Of a stretch of 64,000 nt of DNA, positions 8,085 to 16,836 are shown in pieces. The position numbers and the translations under genes were made by a program. The notes beneath the pieces were generated by a model. The model worked only from the letters and a program-made list of their open reading frames with translations, did no database searches and was not told where the DNA came from. The stretch's first letter is position 1. Each line of letters starts with the position of its first letter. The DNA comes from Bradyrhizobium septentrionale (GTDB lineage: Bacteria; Pseudomonadota; Alphaproteobacteria; Rhizobiales; Xanthobacteraceae): NCBI RefSeq assembly GCF_011516645.4, contig NZ_CP088285.1, positions 5,722,501 to 5,786,500 on the forward strand, written 5' to 3'.

Positions 8085-9011
8085 CTATCGGGTGATGGAC
8101 AATTCGGCAGGCGCGCCGGTCAGCGTGCGCTTCGGCGAGCAGGTGATGATCATGATCGCCAAGGTCAGGATGTAGGGCGCGGCGTTGAACAAATGATAGC
8201 CGGAGGTGATGCCGACCGATTGCAGCGCGGGGCCGAGCGCGGCGGCGCCACCGAAGGCGAGCGAGGCCCACAGGCACAGCATCGGGTCCCAGCGTGCGAA
8301 GATCACCAGCGCCACCGCGGTGATGCCCTGGCCCGAAGAGAGGCCTTCGTTCCAGCTGCCGGGATAGAACAGCGACAGAAACGAGCCGCCGATGCCGGCG
8401 AGGAAGCCGCCGACCATGGTGGCGCGCAGCCGGATCAAGAGCACGGAATGGCCCATCGCGCGCGCCGCATCGGCGCTTTCGCCGGCGGTGCGGATCAACA
8501 GGCCCCAGCGCGTGGTCTTGAAGGCCCAATAGAGCAGCGGCGCGATCGCGACGCCGATCAGGAACAGCACATTGATGCGCAGCGCCGCGCGGACCTGCGG
8601 CACGTCGCTCCACCAGCCGAAATCGATCGCCGGCAATCGTGCGGCGGTCGGCTCGATCAGTGGCTTGCCGAGGAAGAAGGCAAGCCCGGTGCCGAGCAGC
8701 ATCAGCGCGATGCCGACGGCGATGTCGTTGACCCGCGGCAACGAGCAGATGCCGGCATGCAGCGCGCCGAACAGGGCGCCGGTGATCCCGGCGGCGAGCA
8801 CGCCGAGCCATGGCGAGCCGGAGAGATAGGAGATGCCGTAGGCACTCATCGCGCCCATCACCAGCGTGCCCTCGAGGCCGAGATTGATGCGGCCGCTTCG
8901 CTCGGTGATGCATTCGCCGAGGCTGACGAACAGGAACGGCGTCGAGACACGGATGGCGCCGCCGAACACGGCGAGCGGGACGGTCCAGAGCCCGAGCGAA
9001 GCATCCGCCAT
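8085..9011 (-). CDS. ABC transporter permease (BPD_transp_2, BMP-type), second subunit
   Basis: A 308-aa integral membrane protein with about eight hydrophobic segments and the glycine-rich [19 protein letters not shown] start typical of the second permease of nucleoside-type BMP transporters. Length and composition match the family. Its start at 9011 lies 2 bases before the stop of the first permease gene, so the two are co-translated and should form the heterodimeric inner-membrane channel with the other permease. Confidence 0.92.
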   Translation of the reverse strand: MADASLGLWTVPLAVFGGAIRVSTPFLFVSLGECITERSGRINLGLEGTLVMGAMSAYGISYLSGSPWLGVLAAGITGALFGALHAGICSLPRVNDIAVGIALMLLGTGLAFFLGKPLIEPTAARLPAIDFGWWSDVPQVRAALRINVLFLIGVAIAPLLYWAFKTTRWGLLIRTAGESADAARAMGHSVLLIRLRATMVGGFLAGIGGSFLSLFYPGSWNEGLSSGQGITAVALVIFARWDPMLCLWASLAFGGAAALGPALQSVGITSGYHLFNAAPYILTLAIMIITCSPKRTLTGAPAELSITR

Positions 9012-9012
9012 G

Positions 9013-10122
9013 TCAGGATTTTCCCTTCAGGAAGCCGATGCGGCCGTAGAGCGCGTCGCTCGCCAGCACGAACACGAAGATGATGCCCTGCAGCACCAGC
9101 ACCGACGCATCGGGCAGGCCGAGCCGCCGCTGCAACAGGCCGCCGGAGGCAGAGATGCCGCCGAGCAGGATCGCCACCGGAATGACGGCAAGCGGATTCT
9201 GCCGCGCCAGGAACGCGACGAGGATGCCGGTGAAGCCGTAGCCCGCGGCGAGGTTGGCATTGGTGCGGCCCTGCACGGCGGCGACCTCGATCATGCCGGC
9301 AAGCCCGGCGCAGCTGCCGGCAAGGAAGCAGACGGTCAGGATCAGCTTGCCGACGGAAAGCCCCACGATCTTGGCGGCGCGGATGTTGCCGCCGGCGACG
9401 CGCGCGGCGAAGCCGAAGGTGGTGTGATAGATCAGGATGTAGGCGGCGACGGCGGCGACCAGCCCGAACACCAGGCCCCAATGCACGTCGGTGCCGGGAA
9501 TGCTGCCGATCATGTTGGCGGCGCCGATCTCGCGCGTCGACGGCTTGTTGAGGCTGGCCGGATCGCGCATCGGCCCCTCGACCAGATGGTTGAGGATCGC
9601 CAGCGCGATATAGACCAGGAGCAGGCTCGAGATCGTCTCGTTGACCCCGCGATACTGCCGCAGGCCGCCTGACAGCGTGATCCAGAGACCGCCGCCGATC
9701 ATGCCCGCGATCACCATCGCGATCTGCACCACGATCGGCGCCGCGCCTTGCACAGCGAGGGCAGCTGCGGTCGCCGACAGCGCGCCGATCAACAGCGCGC
9801 CTTCGCCGCCGATGATCACCATGCCGAGCTGCGCCGGCAGCGCCGTGCACAGCGCGGTCAGGATCAAGGGCGCGGCGCGGGTCAGCGTGTTCTGCCACGA
9901 GAACCAGGTGCCGAACGCGCCGTAATACATGTAGAAATATAGATCGAGCGGGTTCTTGCCGTAGAGCGCGACAAAGCCGCCGAACACCGCGAGCGCGCCG
10001 ATCAGCGCCGCGCCCGGGATCAGGATGTATTCGATGCTCGCGCCGTAGCGCTGGAGGAATCCGGGATCGGCGGCCGGAGCAACGCCGGCCGCCTCCACCG
10101 ATTCCGCCGCCTCCGTCGTCAC
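9013..10122 (-). CDS. ABC transporter permease (BPD_transp_2, BMP-type), first subunit
   Basis: A 369-aa permease starting at a GTG at 10122 that overlaps the TGA of the binding-protein gene. After a 30-residue cytoplasmic tail it has many hydrophobic spans, with the family segments FSWQNTLTRAAPLILTALC, PAQLGMVIIGGEGALLIG and YRGVNETISSLLLVYIAL. This matches the larger permease of BMP-type (nucleoside/ureide) importers. An artificially longer frame to 10863 exists but is only out-of-frame binding-protein sequence. Confidence 0.92.
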   Translation of the reverse strand: MTTEAAESVEAAGVAPAADPGFLQRYGASIEYILIPGAALIGALAVFGGFVALYGKNPLDLYFYMYYGAFGTWFSWQNTLTRAAPLILTALCTALPAQLGMVIIGGEGALLIGALSATAAALAVQGAAPIVVQIAMVIAGMIGGGLWITLSGGLRQYRGVNETISSLLLVYIALAILNHLVEGPMRDPASLNKPSTREIGAANMIGSIPGTDVHWGLVFGLVAAVAAYILIYHTTFGFAARVAGGNIRAAKIVGLSVGKLILTVCFLAGSCAGLAGMIEVAAVQGRTNANLAAGYGFTGILVAFLARQNPLAVIPVAILLGGISASGGLLQRRLGLPDASVLVLQGIIFVFVLASDALYGRIGFLKGKS

Positions 10123-11228
10123 GCGGTGGCTCCGATCACGCCCTCGACCAGATAGTCCATCTTCTCGAGTTCCGGATCCTGCTGGCCGCGGTCGGTGCCA
10201 CCGGCGATTACGGTCTTGCCCTTGTTGTCGGCGATCGGGCCCTTGAAGATCGCGTACTCGCCGGCCATGAACTTGGCCTTGACGTCGTCGGCATGCTTGC
10301 GCGCTTCCGCCGAGACCATCTCGCCATAGGGCGAGACCTTGACGATCTCTTCCTTGAGGCCGCCGCGATAGAAGTTCGGGATCGCTTCGCCTGCCGTGAT
10401 CATCTTGACGAATTTCGGATACAGCGCCTCCCAATTCCATTCGGCGCCGGTGAGGTAAGCCTTCGGCGCCAGCGGCGACTGGTTGACGTGATAGCCGCAC
10501 ACAAAAGCGCCACGGCGCGCGGCGTTCTCGACCATCGTCTTCGGTCCGTCGACATGGCAGGTCAGCACGTCGACGCCCTGGTCGATCAGGCTGTTGGTCG
10601 CCTCGGCTTCCTTGACCGGCATCGACCAGTCGCCGGTGAAGATCACCTGCGTGGTCGCCTTCGGATTGGCGAGCCGGGCGCCGAGCGTGAACGCGTTGAT
10701 GTTGCGCAGCACCTGCGGGATCGGCTTGGCCGCGACGAAGCCGAGCTTGCCGCTCTTGGTCGAGTAGCCGGCGACGATGCCGGAGATGTATTGGGCTTCG
10801 TCGATGTAGCCGAAATAGCTGCCGGCGCTCTTCGGGTCCTTGTCGGACCACAAGCCGCCGCAATGCTCGAAACGCAGCTTCGGAAACTTGGCCGCCATCT
10901 TGAGAACGTGCGGGTTGTAGTAGCCGAACGAGGTCGGAAACAGCAGCGTCGCGCCGTCGAGGTTGATCATGGATTCGATGGTCTTCTCGACCGCATCGGT
11001 CTCCGGCACCTTCTCTTCCTCGACCACCTTGATGCCGGGCAGCTTCTTCACCGCCGCCGCGCCCTGGGCGTGGGCCTGGTTGTAGCCGTAGTCGTCGCGC
11101 GACCCGACATAGATGAAGCCGATCGTGGTCTCCGCTGCCGCCGCGCCGCGAATGCCGAGCGTGCTGCCGAGCGCCAGCGCGGCGCTACCCTGCAACAAAT
11201 GCCGTCTTGAAATCCTGCCAAAATCCAT
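10119..11228 (-). CDS. BMP family ABC transporter substrate-binding protein
   Basis: A 369-aa periplasmic binding protein of the Bmp (PnrA-like) family. The N-terminus carries a Tat-type signal (SRRHLLQGSAALALGS) with a likely cleavage after AAAA near residue 32. Family segments include TTIGFIYVGSRDDYGYN, LLFPTSFGYYNPHVLKMA, FGYIDEAQYISGIVAGY and TCHVDGPKTM. It should deliver a ureide- or nucleobase-like ligand to the permeases. It is the first gene of the operon and has a near-perfect sigma-54 promoter about 75 bases upstream, suggesting induction by nitrogen limitation. Confidence 0.92.
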   Translation of the reverse strand: MDFGRISRRHLLQGSAALALGSTLGIRGAAAAETTIGFIYVGSRDDYGYNQAHAQGAAAVKKLPGIKVVEEEKVPETDAVEKTIESMINLDGATLLFPTSFGYYNPHVLKMAAKFPKLRFEHCGGLWSDKDPKSAGSYFGYIDEAQYISGIVAGYSTKSGKLGFVAAKPIPQVLRNINAFTLGARLANPKATTQVIFTGDWSMPVKEAEATNSLIDQGVDVLTCHVDGPKTMVENAARRGAFVCGYHVNQSPLAPKAYLTGAEWNWEALYPKFVKMITAGEAIPNFYRGGLKEEIVKVSPYGEMVSAEARKHADDVKAKFMAGEYAIFKGPIADNKGKTVIAGGTDRGQQDPELEKMDYLVEGVIGATA

Positions 11229-11303
11229 CGCGTGCTCCCTCCGGCGGATGGCCCGCCTGTCCCTGTCGCAGCCGCCATGACGGCGGCGCTCAGATCAAGT
11301 GTC

Positions 11304-11318
11304 GCAAGCTTCGTGCCA
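11304..11318 (-). promoter_or_regulatory. Sigma-54 (RpoN) promoter of the BMP/biuH operon
   Basis: On the minus strand the sequence TGGCACGAAGCTTGC matches the -24/-12 consensus TGGCAC-N5-TTGC at every defined position. The expected start point is near 11292, leaving a leader of roughly 64 bases before the ATG at 11228. No NtrC enhancer was identified with confidence in the remaining intergenic DNA. Confidence 0.8.
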
Positions 11319-11510
11319 GGGCATGTTTGGCGATCATGATTTGGTAAGCGATTGAATATGAATGGAAATGGGGATCGGCGTGAGAGACGCTGGACGTCAA
11401 CCAGGGTCGATTTGCCTATTTTATGAGCGATCGATCTCCGTTGTATGCAATGCCGTTAAGCAGTCGCTAACCGCCGGGCGGCCCCTGCGCCCCCGGTTGG
11501 GATCGGCTCG

Positions 11511-11526
11511 TGGCGCCCGATTTGCC
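11511..11526 (+). promoter_or_regulatory. Candidate sigma-54 promoter of the M20 hydrolase gene
   Basis: TGGCGCCCGATTTGCC keeps the invariant GG-N10-GC spacing and the TTGC -12 element, with one deviation (CGC for CAC) at -24. It lies 74 bases before the chosen start at 11600 and is back to back with the stronger promoter of the opposite operon. Its agreement with nitrogen control of the neighbour makes it more credible than the match alone. Confidence 0.55.
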
Positions 11527-11599
11527 GGCTGGTGAATCGGACCGGGCCTGCTACGAGTGAAGCGGGCCGCGGTGCCGGGTTGGACTGATGGGAAACAGT

Positions 11600-12883
11600 A
11601 TGAGCGAGAAGAAACCGTCCTCGAATCCGTCCTCGAAACCGTCCTTCCTTGGCGACGAGATCGTGGCGCGGATCGACCGGCTCGCCGCGATCTCCGAGAC
11701 GCCGGAACATCTGGCGCGCGTCTTCCTCACCGACGAGCATCGCAAGGCGGCCGATCTCATCCTGTCCTGGATGCGCGAGGCCGGCATGAGCGCGCATCTC
11801 GATGCCATCGGCAATGTCTGCGGCCGTTACGAGGGCGAACGGCCGCACCTGCCGGCCCTGATGCTCGGCTCGCACTACGACACGGTGCGCGACGCCGGCA
11901 GATGGGACGGCCCGCTCGGCGTCATCACCGCGATCGCCTGCGTCACCGATCTGAACCGGCGCGGCAAGCGGCTGCCGTTCGCGATCGAGATCGTGGGTTT
12001 TGCCGACGAGGAGGGCGTGCGCTTCGCCTCGACCCTGCTCGGCAGCCGCGCGGTCGCTGGCACGTTCGACGACAGCGTGCTCAACACGCGCGATCGCGCC
12101 GGAATGTCGATGCGCGACGCGCTGATCGCCTTCGGGCTCGATCCCGATCATATCGGCAAGGCGGCGCGCGCCCGCCGCGAACTGCTCGGCTATGTCGAGC
12201 TGCACATCGAACAGGGCCCCGTTCTGGAAGAGAAGGCGCTGCCGGTCGGCGTCGTCACCGCGATATCAGGCGCGACGAGGCTCGCCGCCAATCTCACCGG
12301 CGTTGCCGGCCATGCCGGCACCGTGCCGATGCCGCTGCGGCGCGATGCGCTGACGGGCGCCGCCGAATGCATCGTCGCGATCGAGGCGTTTTGCCGGAGC
12401 GACGAAGCCGGCCTCGTCGGCACCGTCGGCTATATCAACGCGATGCCCGGCGCTACCAACGTGATATCAGGCAAGGTGTCGTTCACGATGGACATCCGCT
12501 CGCAGAGCGACATGCACCGCAAGCGCGCCGTCGCCGACATCGTGCGGCAGATCGAGGCGATCGCAAAGCGCCGCGAGCTCGCATTGCAGATCGATGTCAC
12601 CCATGAGAACCGCAGCGTGCCCTGCGCGCCGTGGCTGAAAACCCAGATCGCCGAGGCCGTCGCGGCCGAGGGCCATGCCGTGTTCGAGCTGCCGAGCGGG
12701 GCAGGGCATGACGGCATGGCGATGGTCGATGTCGCCGATATCGGCATGATCTTCGTGCGCTGCCGCGGTGGCATCAGCCACAATCCAGCCGAACATGTCG
12801 AACTCGCCGATGCCGACACCGGCGCGCGGGTGCTGCTGCGCTTCATCGAGAATTTCCGGCCGCACGACGCGGCGAACAGCTGA
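11600..12883 (+). CDS. M20 family Zn-dependent hydrolase (allantoate amidohydrolase / N-carbamoylase-like)
   Basis: A 427-aa metallohydrolase of the hydantoinase/carbamoylase branch of M20. Binuclear-metal motifs are visible: GSHYDTVRDAGRWDGPLG (His and bridging Asp), FADEEGVRF (Glu pair) and YVELHIEQGPVLE (His). The insertion domain includes GHAGTVPMPLRRDA. Members cleave allantoate, ureidoglycolate or N-carbamoyl amino acids, releasing ammonia and CO2; the neighbouring PuuE-like allantoinase favours allantoate. I prefer the ATG at 11600, which has gggaaa 7 bases upstream, over the ATG at 11588. It is divergent from the BMP operon. Confidence 0.87.
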   Translation: MSEKKPSSNPSSKPSFLGDEIVARIDRLAAISETPEHLARVFLTDEHRKAADLILSWMREAGMSAHLDAIGNVCGRYEGERPHLPALMLGSHYDTVRDAGRWDGPLGVITAIACVTDLNRRGKRLPFAIEIVGFADEEGVRFASTLLGSRAVAGTFDDSVLNTRDRAGMSMRDALIAFGLDPDHIGKAARARRELLGYVELHIEQGPVLEEKALPVGVVTAISGATRLAANLTGVAGHAGTVPMPLRRDALTGAAECIVAIEAFCRSDEAGLVGTVGYINAMPGATNVISGKVSFTMDIRSQSDMHRKRAVADIVRQIEAIAKRRELALQIDVTHENRSVPCAPWLKTQIAEAVAAEGHAVFELPSGAGHDGMAMVDVADIGMIFVRCRGGISHNPAEHVELADADTGARVLLRFIENFRPHDAANS

Positions 12884-13056
12884 AGCTGCCGCGCTTGGCG
12901 ATCAGTGCCGCATCAGCATGCGTGGTATCCGCCTTGATTCCGCCATGGTCCGGCCCGTGCCGAATTTGGACAGGTCTGACCGCCGCTCCCGGCCTGGTTG
13001 AGCCTATTTGCGGAGCGCCCGTGAAGCGCTAGACTTGCGTCAACGGGGGAAAGGAC

Positions 13057-14295
13057 ATGAGGTCGTCCGTCGTCCAGGACATTCAGTTCCCAAAACAACC
13101 GGCGTTGCAGCTGATCTATGACACTGCGCCGATCGGTCTTGCCTACCTCTCTCCCGATTGCCGTTACCTTCAGATCAACCAGCGGCTCACCGAGATCTGC
13201 GGCATCTCGGTCGAAGGTCATCTCGGACGTACGGTGCACGATTGCGTGCCCGCGCTGGCCACGGCGGTCGAGGGTATCGTCCGATCGATCATGGAGACCG
13301 GAGAGCCCGTGACCGGCGTGGAGGTTTACGGTCAGCGTCCGGGCCACAATGACGAGCGATGCTGGATCACGCATTGGCACCCGCATCGCGAACCGAACGG
13401 CAGCATCGTCGGCGTCAACGTCGCGGCCGAGGAGATCACCGATCGCAAGCGCAGTGAGCGCGAGATCCGTGCCGCCCGTGACGCGGCCGAGAAGGCATTG
13501 CACCATCTGCAGGAGACCCAGGCGTCGCTGATCGAGGCGGAAAAGCTCGCGGCGCTGGGCCGGCTGGTGGCTGGCGTCGCGCACGAGATCAACAGCCCGG
13601 TCGGCACCAGCCTTACCGTCGCATCGGTCCTCGAGCAGAAGTGCGCCGACTTCGCTGCCGAGGCTGCGCGCGGCAAGCTGAAGCGCTCCAGCCTGAGCGA
13701 TTTCATCGAGGTCGTCGAAAGCGCGTCGTCGCTGCTGGTCGGCAATCTCAAGCGCGCCGCGGATCTCGTGCAATCATTCAAGCAGGTGGCGGTCGATCGA
13801 AGCTATTTCGACCGCAGCCGGTTCGATCTCGGCAAGGCGACCGAGCAGGTGCTTTCGAACCTGCGGCCGGCCTTGCCGAAGAACAATCTGGCGCTCGAGG
13901 TCGATTGCCCGCCCGGTCTTGCGATGAACAGCTATCCCGGCCCTTACGGCCAGGTGCTGACCAATCTGTTCGTCAATTCCGTCGCGCACGCTTTTCCGGA
14001 TGGCAAAGGCGGCACCATTGCGATCCGGCTACGTGCGTCGGGCGCGGACCAGGTGGAAATCCTGTTCGCCGACGATGGCTGCGGGATGGACTGCGACGTG
14101 CTGCGGCAGGCCTTCGATCCATTCTTCACCACGCGCCGCGACATCGGCCGTATCGGGCTCGGCCTCCACATCGTCCACAACATCGTCACCAACCGGCTGG
14201 GTGGAGAGCTCCATCTCGACAGTGCCCCGGGCAGGGGGACGAGCGTCCGGATCACGCTGCCACGCGTGGCGCCGCAGCGCGGGACCGACAGTTGA
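13057..14295 (+). CDS. PAS-domain sensor histidine kinase
   Basis: A 412-aa cytoplasmic-looking kinase with no membrane segment. A PAS domain occupies about residues 18-130, a coiled linker 131-165, then the HisKA segment LGRLVAGVAHEINSPVG with phospho-acceptor His176, and a HATPase_c domain with N box TNLFVNSVAHAF, G1 FADDGCGMD and G2 IGLGLHIVHNIV. It is of the class whose H box reads HEINSP, often paired with a separate regulator, but no response regulator lies next to it, so it is an orphan here. The ATG at 13057 has a ggggaaagga site. The sensed signal is unknown. Confidence 0.92.
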   Translation: MRSSVVQDIQFPKQPALQLIYDTAPIGLAYLSPDCRYLQINQRLTEICGISVEGHLGRTVHDCVPALATAVEGIVRSIMETGEPVTGVEVYGQRPGHNDERCWITHWHPHREPNGSIVGVNVAAEEITDRKRSEREIRAARDAAEKALHHLQETQASLIEAEKLAALGRLVAGVAHEINSPVGTSLTVASVLEQKCADFAAEAARGKLKRSSLSDFIEVVESASSLLVGNLKRAADLVQSFKQVAVDRSYFDRSRFDLGKATEQVLSNLRPALPKNNLALEVDCPPGLAMNSYPGPYGQVLTNLFVNSVAHAFPDGKGGTIAIRLRASGADQVEILFADDGCGMDCDVLRQAFDPFFTTRRDIGRIGLGLHIVHNIVTNRLGGELHLDSAPGRGTSVRITLPRVAPQRGTDS

Positions 14296-14432
14296 CGCCC
14301 AAAGGGGGGCGTCGAGAAGGAAATGCTCCCCGGCCTCCGCACCGGAAAACGTCCTTCCAAGTAACCGCCGCAAAAGGCATTCCACGACCCTTGCTTCCGG
14401 CCCCGTCGTCGCGACATTCTCTTGATATTCCA

Positions 14433-14666
14433 ATGGGTCACGACATGAGCCAATCCGCATTCGATCCCTTCGGCGAGCCGGTCCCCGCGGTCGATCCTTC
14501 GATCGCGAGCGAGGGCGTGTCGAAATGGCTGAAGACCGCGGGCACCAGCGTGTTCTGGGTGCTGGTGGCCGGCATCGTGCTTGCCCGCGCGGTGTATTTC
14601 GAGCCCGGCGTGTTCAGCTTCGAGCGTGCCGTTGCCTGGGCGCAGGGTCTGTTCGCCGCGCTCTAG
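14433..14666 (+). CDS. Small single-span membrane protein, function unknown
   Basis: A 77-aa frame (or 73 aa from the second ATG at 14445) reading MGHDMSQSAFDPFGEPVPAVDPS and then a hydrophobic span of about 20 residues (TSVFWVLVAGIVLARAVYF), a short outside segment and a helical tail. The composition is not that of a shadow frame, and the D-P-F-G-E-P region looks constrained. Its last 53 bases overlap the end of the convergent LysR gene. No function is recognised; it may associate with a membrane complex. Confidence 0.55.
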   Translation: MGHDMSQSAFDPFGEPVPAVDPSIASEGVSKWLKTAGTSVFWVLVAGIVLARAVYFEPGVFSFERAVAWAQGLFAAL

Positions 14667-15585
14667 CAGCCGGCATCCGCGGCGCCGTCTTCGTGCCCTT
14701 CGTCTCCCGAATGATCCCCTCGAATGCGACCGCCGCCGGCACGTCCAGCCGGCCGGGCGATTTCAATTGCCAGAGCGTGCGCTCGATGTGGACGCCCTTG
14801 ATCGGGATCACCCGCAATTTCCCGAGCCTGACCTGATCGTCGATCGTCGCGACCGACACGATAGCGACGCCGACGCCCGCAGCCACCGCCTGCTTGATCG
14901 CCTCGGTGCTGCCGATCTCGAGCGTGCGCTGCAGCTCGACGCGGTGGGCGGCGAGCGCCTGCGCGACCACCTCGCGGGTGCCTGATCCCGGCTCGCGCAC
15001 GATCAGGATCTCGTCGTTCAGCGAGCGGATGTCGATCGGCGCTTGAACCGCTGCGAAGCGGTGATCGGGAGCCGCGATCAGCGCCATCACATCGGTGCGC
15101 CAGGCTGCGCTGGTCAGGTTCTCGTCCTCCACCGGCCCCTCGACCAGGGCGATCTCGATCTCATGCCCCAGCATCAGCGCGGCGATATCGGAGGTGTTGG
15201 CGCTCACGACATGCAGATCGATGCCAGGAAAGGCGCGGTGGAAGACGCCGAGATATTCCGGGATCATGTAGGTCGCGATCGTCGTGCTGGCGCCGATGCG
15301 CAGCGAGCCGCTGTCGAGGTTGCGCAGCGCCTGCAACTCGTCCTCGGCGGCGCGCTCGGCCGCGAACAGCGTTTCGGCATGCCGCGCCAGCGCCGCGCCC
15401 TCTCGGGTCGGCCGGACCCCCTTGGGCGTGCGGTCGAGCAGGCGGCAGCCGACCTGCAGCTCGAAATCCCGCACACCCTTGGAGATCGCCGGCTGGCTGA
15501 TGTGCAGGAGTTCGGCGGCGCGGGAGAAACTCCCCGTTTTCGCCACGGCCGCGAACAGGCGGAGCAGATGCAGGTTGAGGGACAT
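14614..15585 (-). CDS. LysR family transcriptional regulator
   Basis: A 323-aa LysR regulator: winged helix-turn-helix in the first 60 residues (LHLLRLFAAVAKTGSFSRAAELLHISQPAISKGV), then a periplasmic-binding-like effector domain with the segment SLRIGASTTIATYMIPEYL, and a basic C-terminal tail. It is the YeiE/CysB-like kind that recognises small anions or amino-acid-like ligands. It is divergent from the YeiH-type gene, separated by 85 bases, an arrangement that usually means the regulator controls the exporter gene. Its 3' end overlaps the small membrane-protein gene. Confidence 0.9.
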   Translation of the reverse strand: MSLNLHLLRLFAAVAKTGSFSRAAELLHISQPAISKGVRDFELQVGCRLLDRTPKGVRPTREGAALARHAETLFAAERAAEDELQALRNLDSGSLRIGASTTIATYMIPEYLGVFHRAFPGIDLHVVSANTSDIAALMLGHEIEIALVEGPVEDENLTSAAWRTDVMALIAAPDHRFAAVQAPIDIRSLNDEILIVREPGSGTREVVAQALAAHRVELQRTLEIGSTEAIKQAVAAGVGVAIVSVATIDDQVRLGKLRVIPIKGVHIERTLWQLKSPGRLDVPAAVAFEGIIRETKGTKTAPRMPAARARRTDPAPRQRHARS

Positions 15586-15670
15586 AACTTCTCTCTATCG
15601 GGGCAGTCCGAAAATATATTAGCCAAGTGGCGTGCTCTGGCGCATAAAATCTTCTCCGAAAGAGGATTCC

Positions 15671-16741
15671 GTGCCGGAACAAGAACGAGACCAGGGGCAG
15701 AAGCAGGGGGCGCTGAAGCGCATTTTCCGGCTCGTTCCGGGCATTCTGCTCTGCGGGGTGGTCACGGTCATCTCGCTCGGCGTTCAGGCCGTCGAGGAGC
15801 GCGTTTTCGACCATCCCTATATCGAGGCGCTGGTGGTCGCGATCCTGCTCGGCATGGCGGTGCGCACCGCCTGGCAGCCCTCGGAGCGCTGGCGCTCGGG
15901 CATTGCCTTCAGCGCCAAGCAGCTGCTCGAGGTCGCGGTGATGCTGCTCGGCGCGTCGATCAGCTTCGCCGCGATCGTGGCCTCGGGTTATGTCCTGATC
16001 GGCGCCATCGCTGTCACCGTCGTGATCATGCTTGCGGTGAGCTATGGGCTGAGCCGCCTGCTCGGACTCAAGACCAAACTTGCGATCCTGATCGCCTGCG
16101 GCAATTCGATCTGCGGCAACTCCGCGATCGCTGCGGTGGCGCCCGTGATCGGAGCCGATGGCGACGACATCGCCTCGTCGATCTCGTTCACCGCCATTCT
16201 CGGCGTGCTGATGGTGCTCGGCCTGCCGCTGCTGATCCCGCTGTTGAAACTGACGGCGACGCAATACGGCATCCTCGCCGGGCTCACGGTCTATGCCGTG
16301 CCGCAGGTGCTGGCGGCGACCGTGCCGGCCGGCATCGTCTCGACCCAGATCGGCACGCTGGTGAAGCTGGTGCGGGTGTTGATGCTGGGCCCGATCGTGG
16401 TCGGTCTCTCGCTGTTCGTGGCGCGGCGGCGCAAGGCCGGTACCGCCAAGGCCGGCAACACAAAGACGGCGCCGATCAGCCCGTTCAAGCTGGTGCCCTG
16501 GTTCATCATCGGCTTCCTGGTGCTGGCCGCGCTGCGCTCGTTCCAGCTCGTGCCCGACATCGCGATCGCGCCGGTGACGAAGACGGCGGTGATCCTCACC
16601 GTCGTCTCGATGGCGGCGCTCGGGCTCGGCGTCGATGTGCGCGTGCTCTCGACCGTCGGCGGCCGGGTAACAGCAGCGGTCACGCTGTCGCTGCTGCTAC
16701 TGCTGGGCCTCAGCATCGGCCTCGTGCATTTCTTCAAGTAG
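15671..16741 (+). CDS. YeiH family putative anion exporter
   Basis: A 356-aa polytopic membrane protein (about 10 hydrophobic spans) of the UPF0324/YeiH family, annotated elsewhere as putative sulfate/sulfite-type exporters. Family segments include FSAKQLLEVAVMLLGASISF, LIACGNSICGNSAIAAVAPV and TVYAVPQVLAATVPAG. I start it at the GTG at 15671, which has agagga 5-6 bases upstream; an ATG at 15632 in the same frame is less likely because the added residues are polar and fall in the promoter gap. The pairing with a divergent LysR regulator mirrors yeiE/yeiH of enterobacteria. Confidence 0.85.
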   Translation: MPEQERDQGQKQGALKRIFRLVPGILLCGVVTVISLGVQAVEERVFDHPYIEALVVAILLGMAVRTAWQPSERWRSGIAFSAKQLLEVAVMLLGASISFAAIVASGYVLIGAIAVTVVIMLAVSYGLSRLLGLKTKLAILIACGNSICGNSAIAAVAPVIGADGDDIASSISFTAILGVLMVLGLPLLIPLLKLTATQYGILAGLTVYAVPQVLAATVPAGIVSTQIGTLVKLVRVLMLGPIVVGLSLFVARRRKAGTAKAGNTKTAPISPFKLVPWFIIGFLVLAALRSFQLVPDIAIAPVTKTAVILTVVSMAALGLGVDVRVLSTVGGRVTAAVTLSLLLLLGLSIGLVHFFK

Positions 16742-16814
16742 AGCATGATCCGGAAAAGTGTGTAGCGGTTTTCCGTCGCGACAAACGCGGAGCGTTTGCG
16801 CGGAGATCATGCTC
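16741..16814. repeat. Palindromic repeat, family R5
   Basis: Outer arms gagcatgatc and gatcatgctc bracket an inner region with ggaaaagtgtgtagcggttttcc, giving a stable stem. This sequence type is a common intergenic repeat in Bradyrhizobium relatives (from memory). It separates the convergent YeiH and formamidase genes and may act as a bidirectional transcription end. Confidence 0.65.
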
Positions 16815-16836
16815 AAATCAAATAGATACTGCGCGG

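Larger units (their letters stand above)
11229..11599. other. Divergent intergenic control region of the ureide genes
   Basis: About 370 bases with no gene, separating the BMP operon from the M20 hydrolase gene. It holds the two divergent sigma-54 matches listed separately and an AT-richer stretch around 11330-11440, where an enhancer-binding protein would be expected. Nothing else is recognisable. Confidence 0.6.

Noticed and set aside
10293..11210. A 305-codon plus-strand frame over the BMP binding-protein gene
   Set aside because: It mirrors the binding-protein codons and has no ribosome site or recognisable domains.
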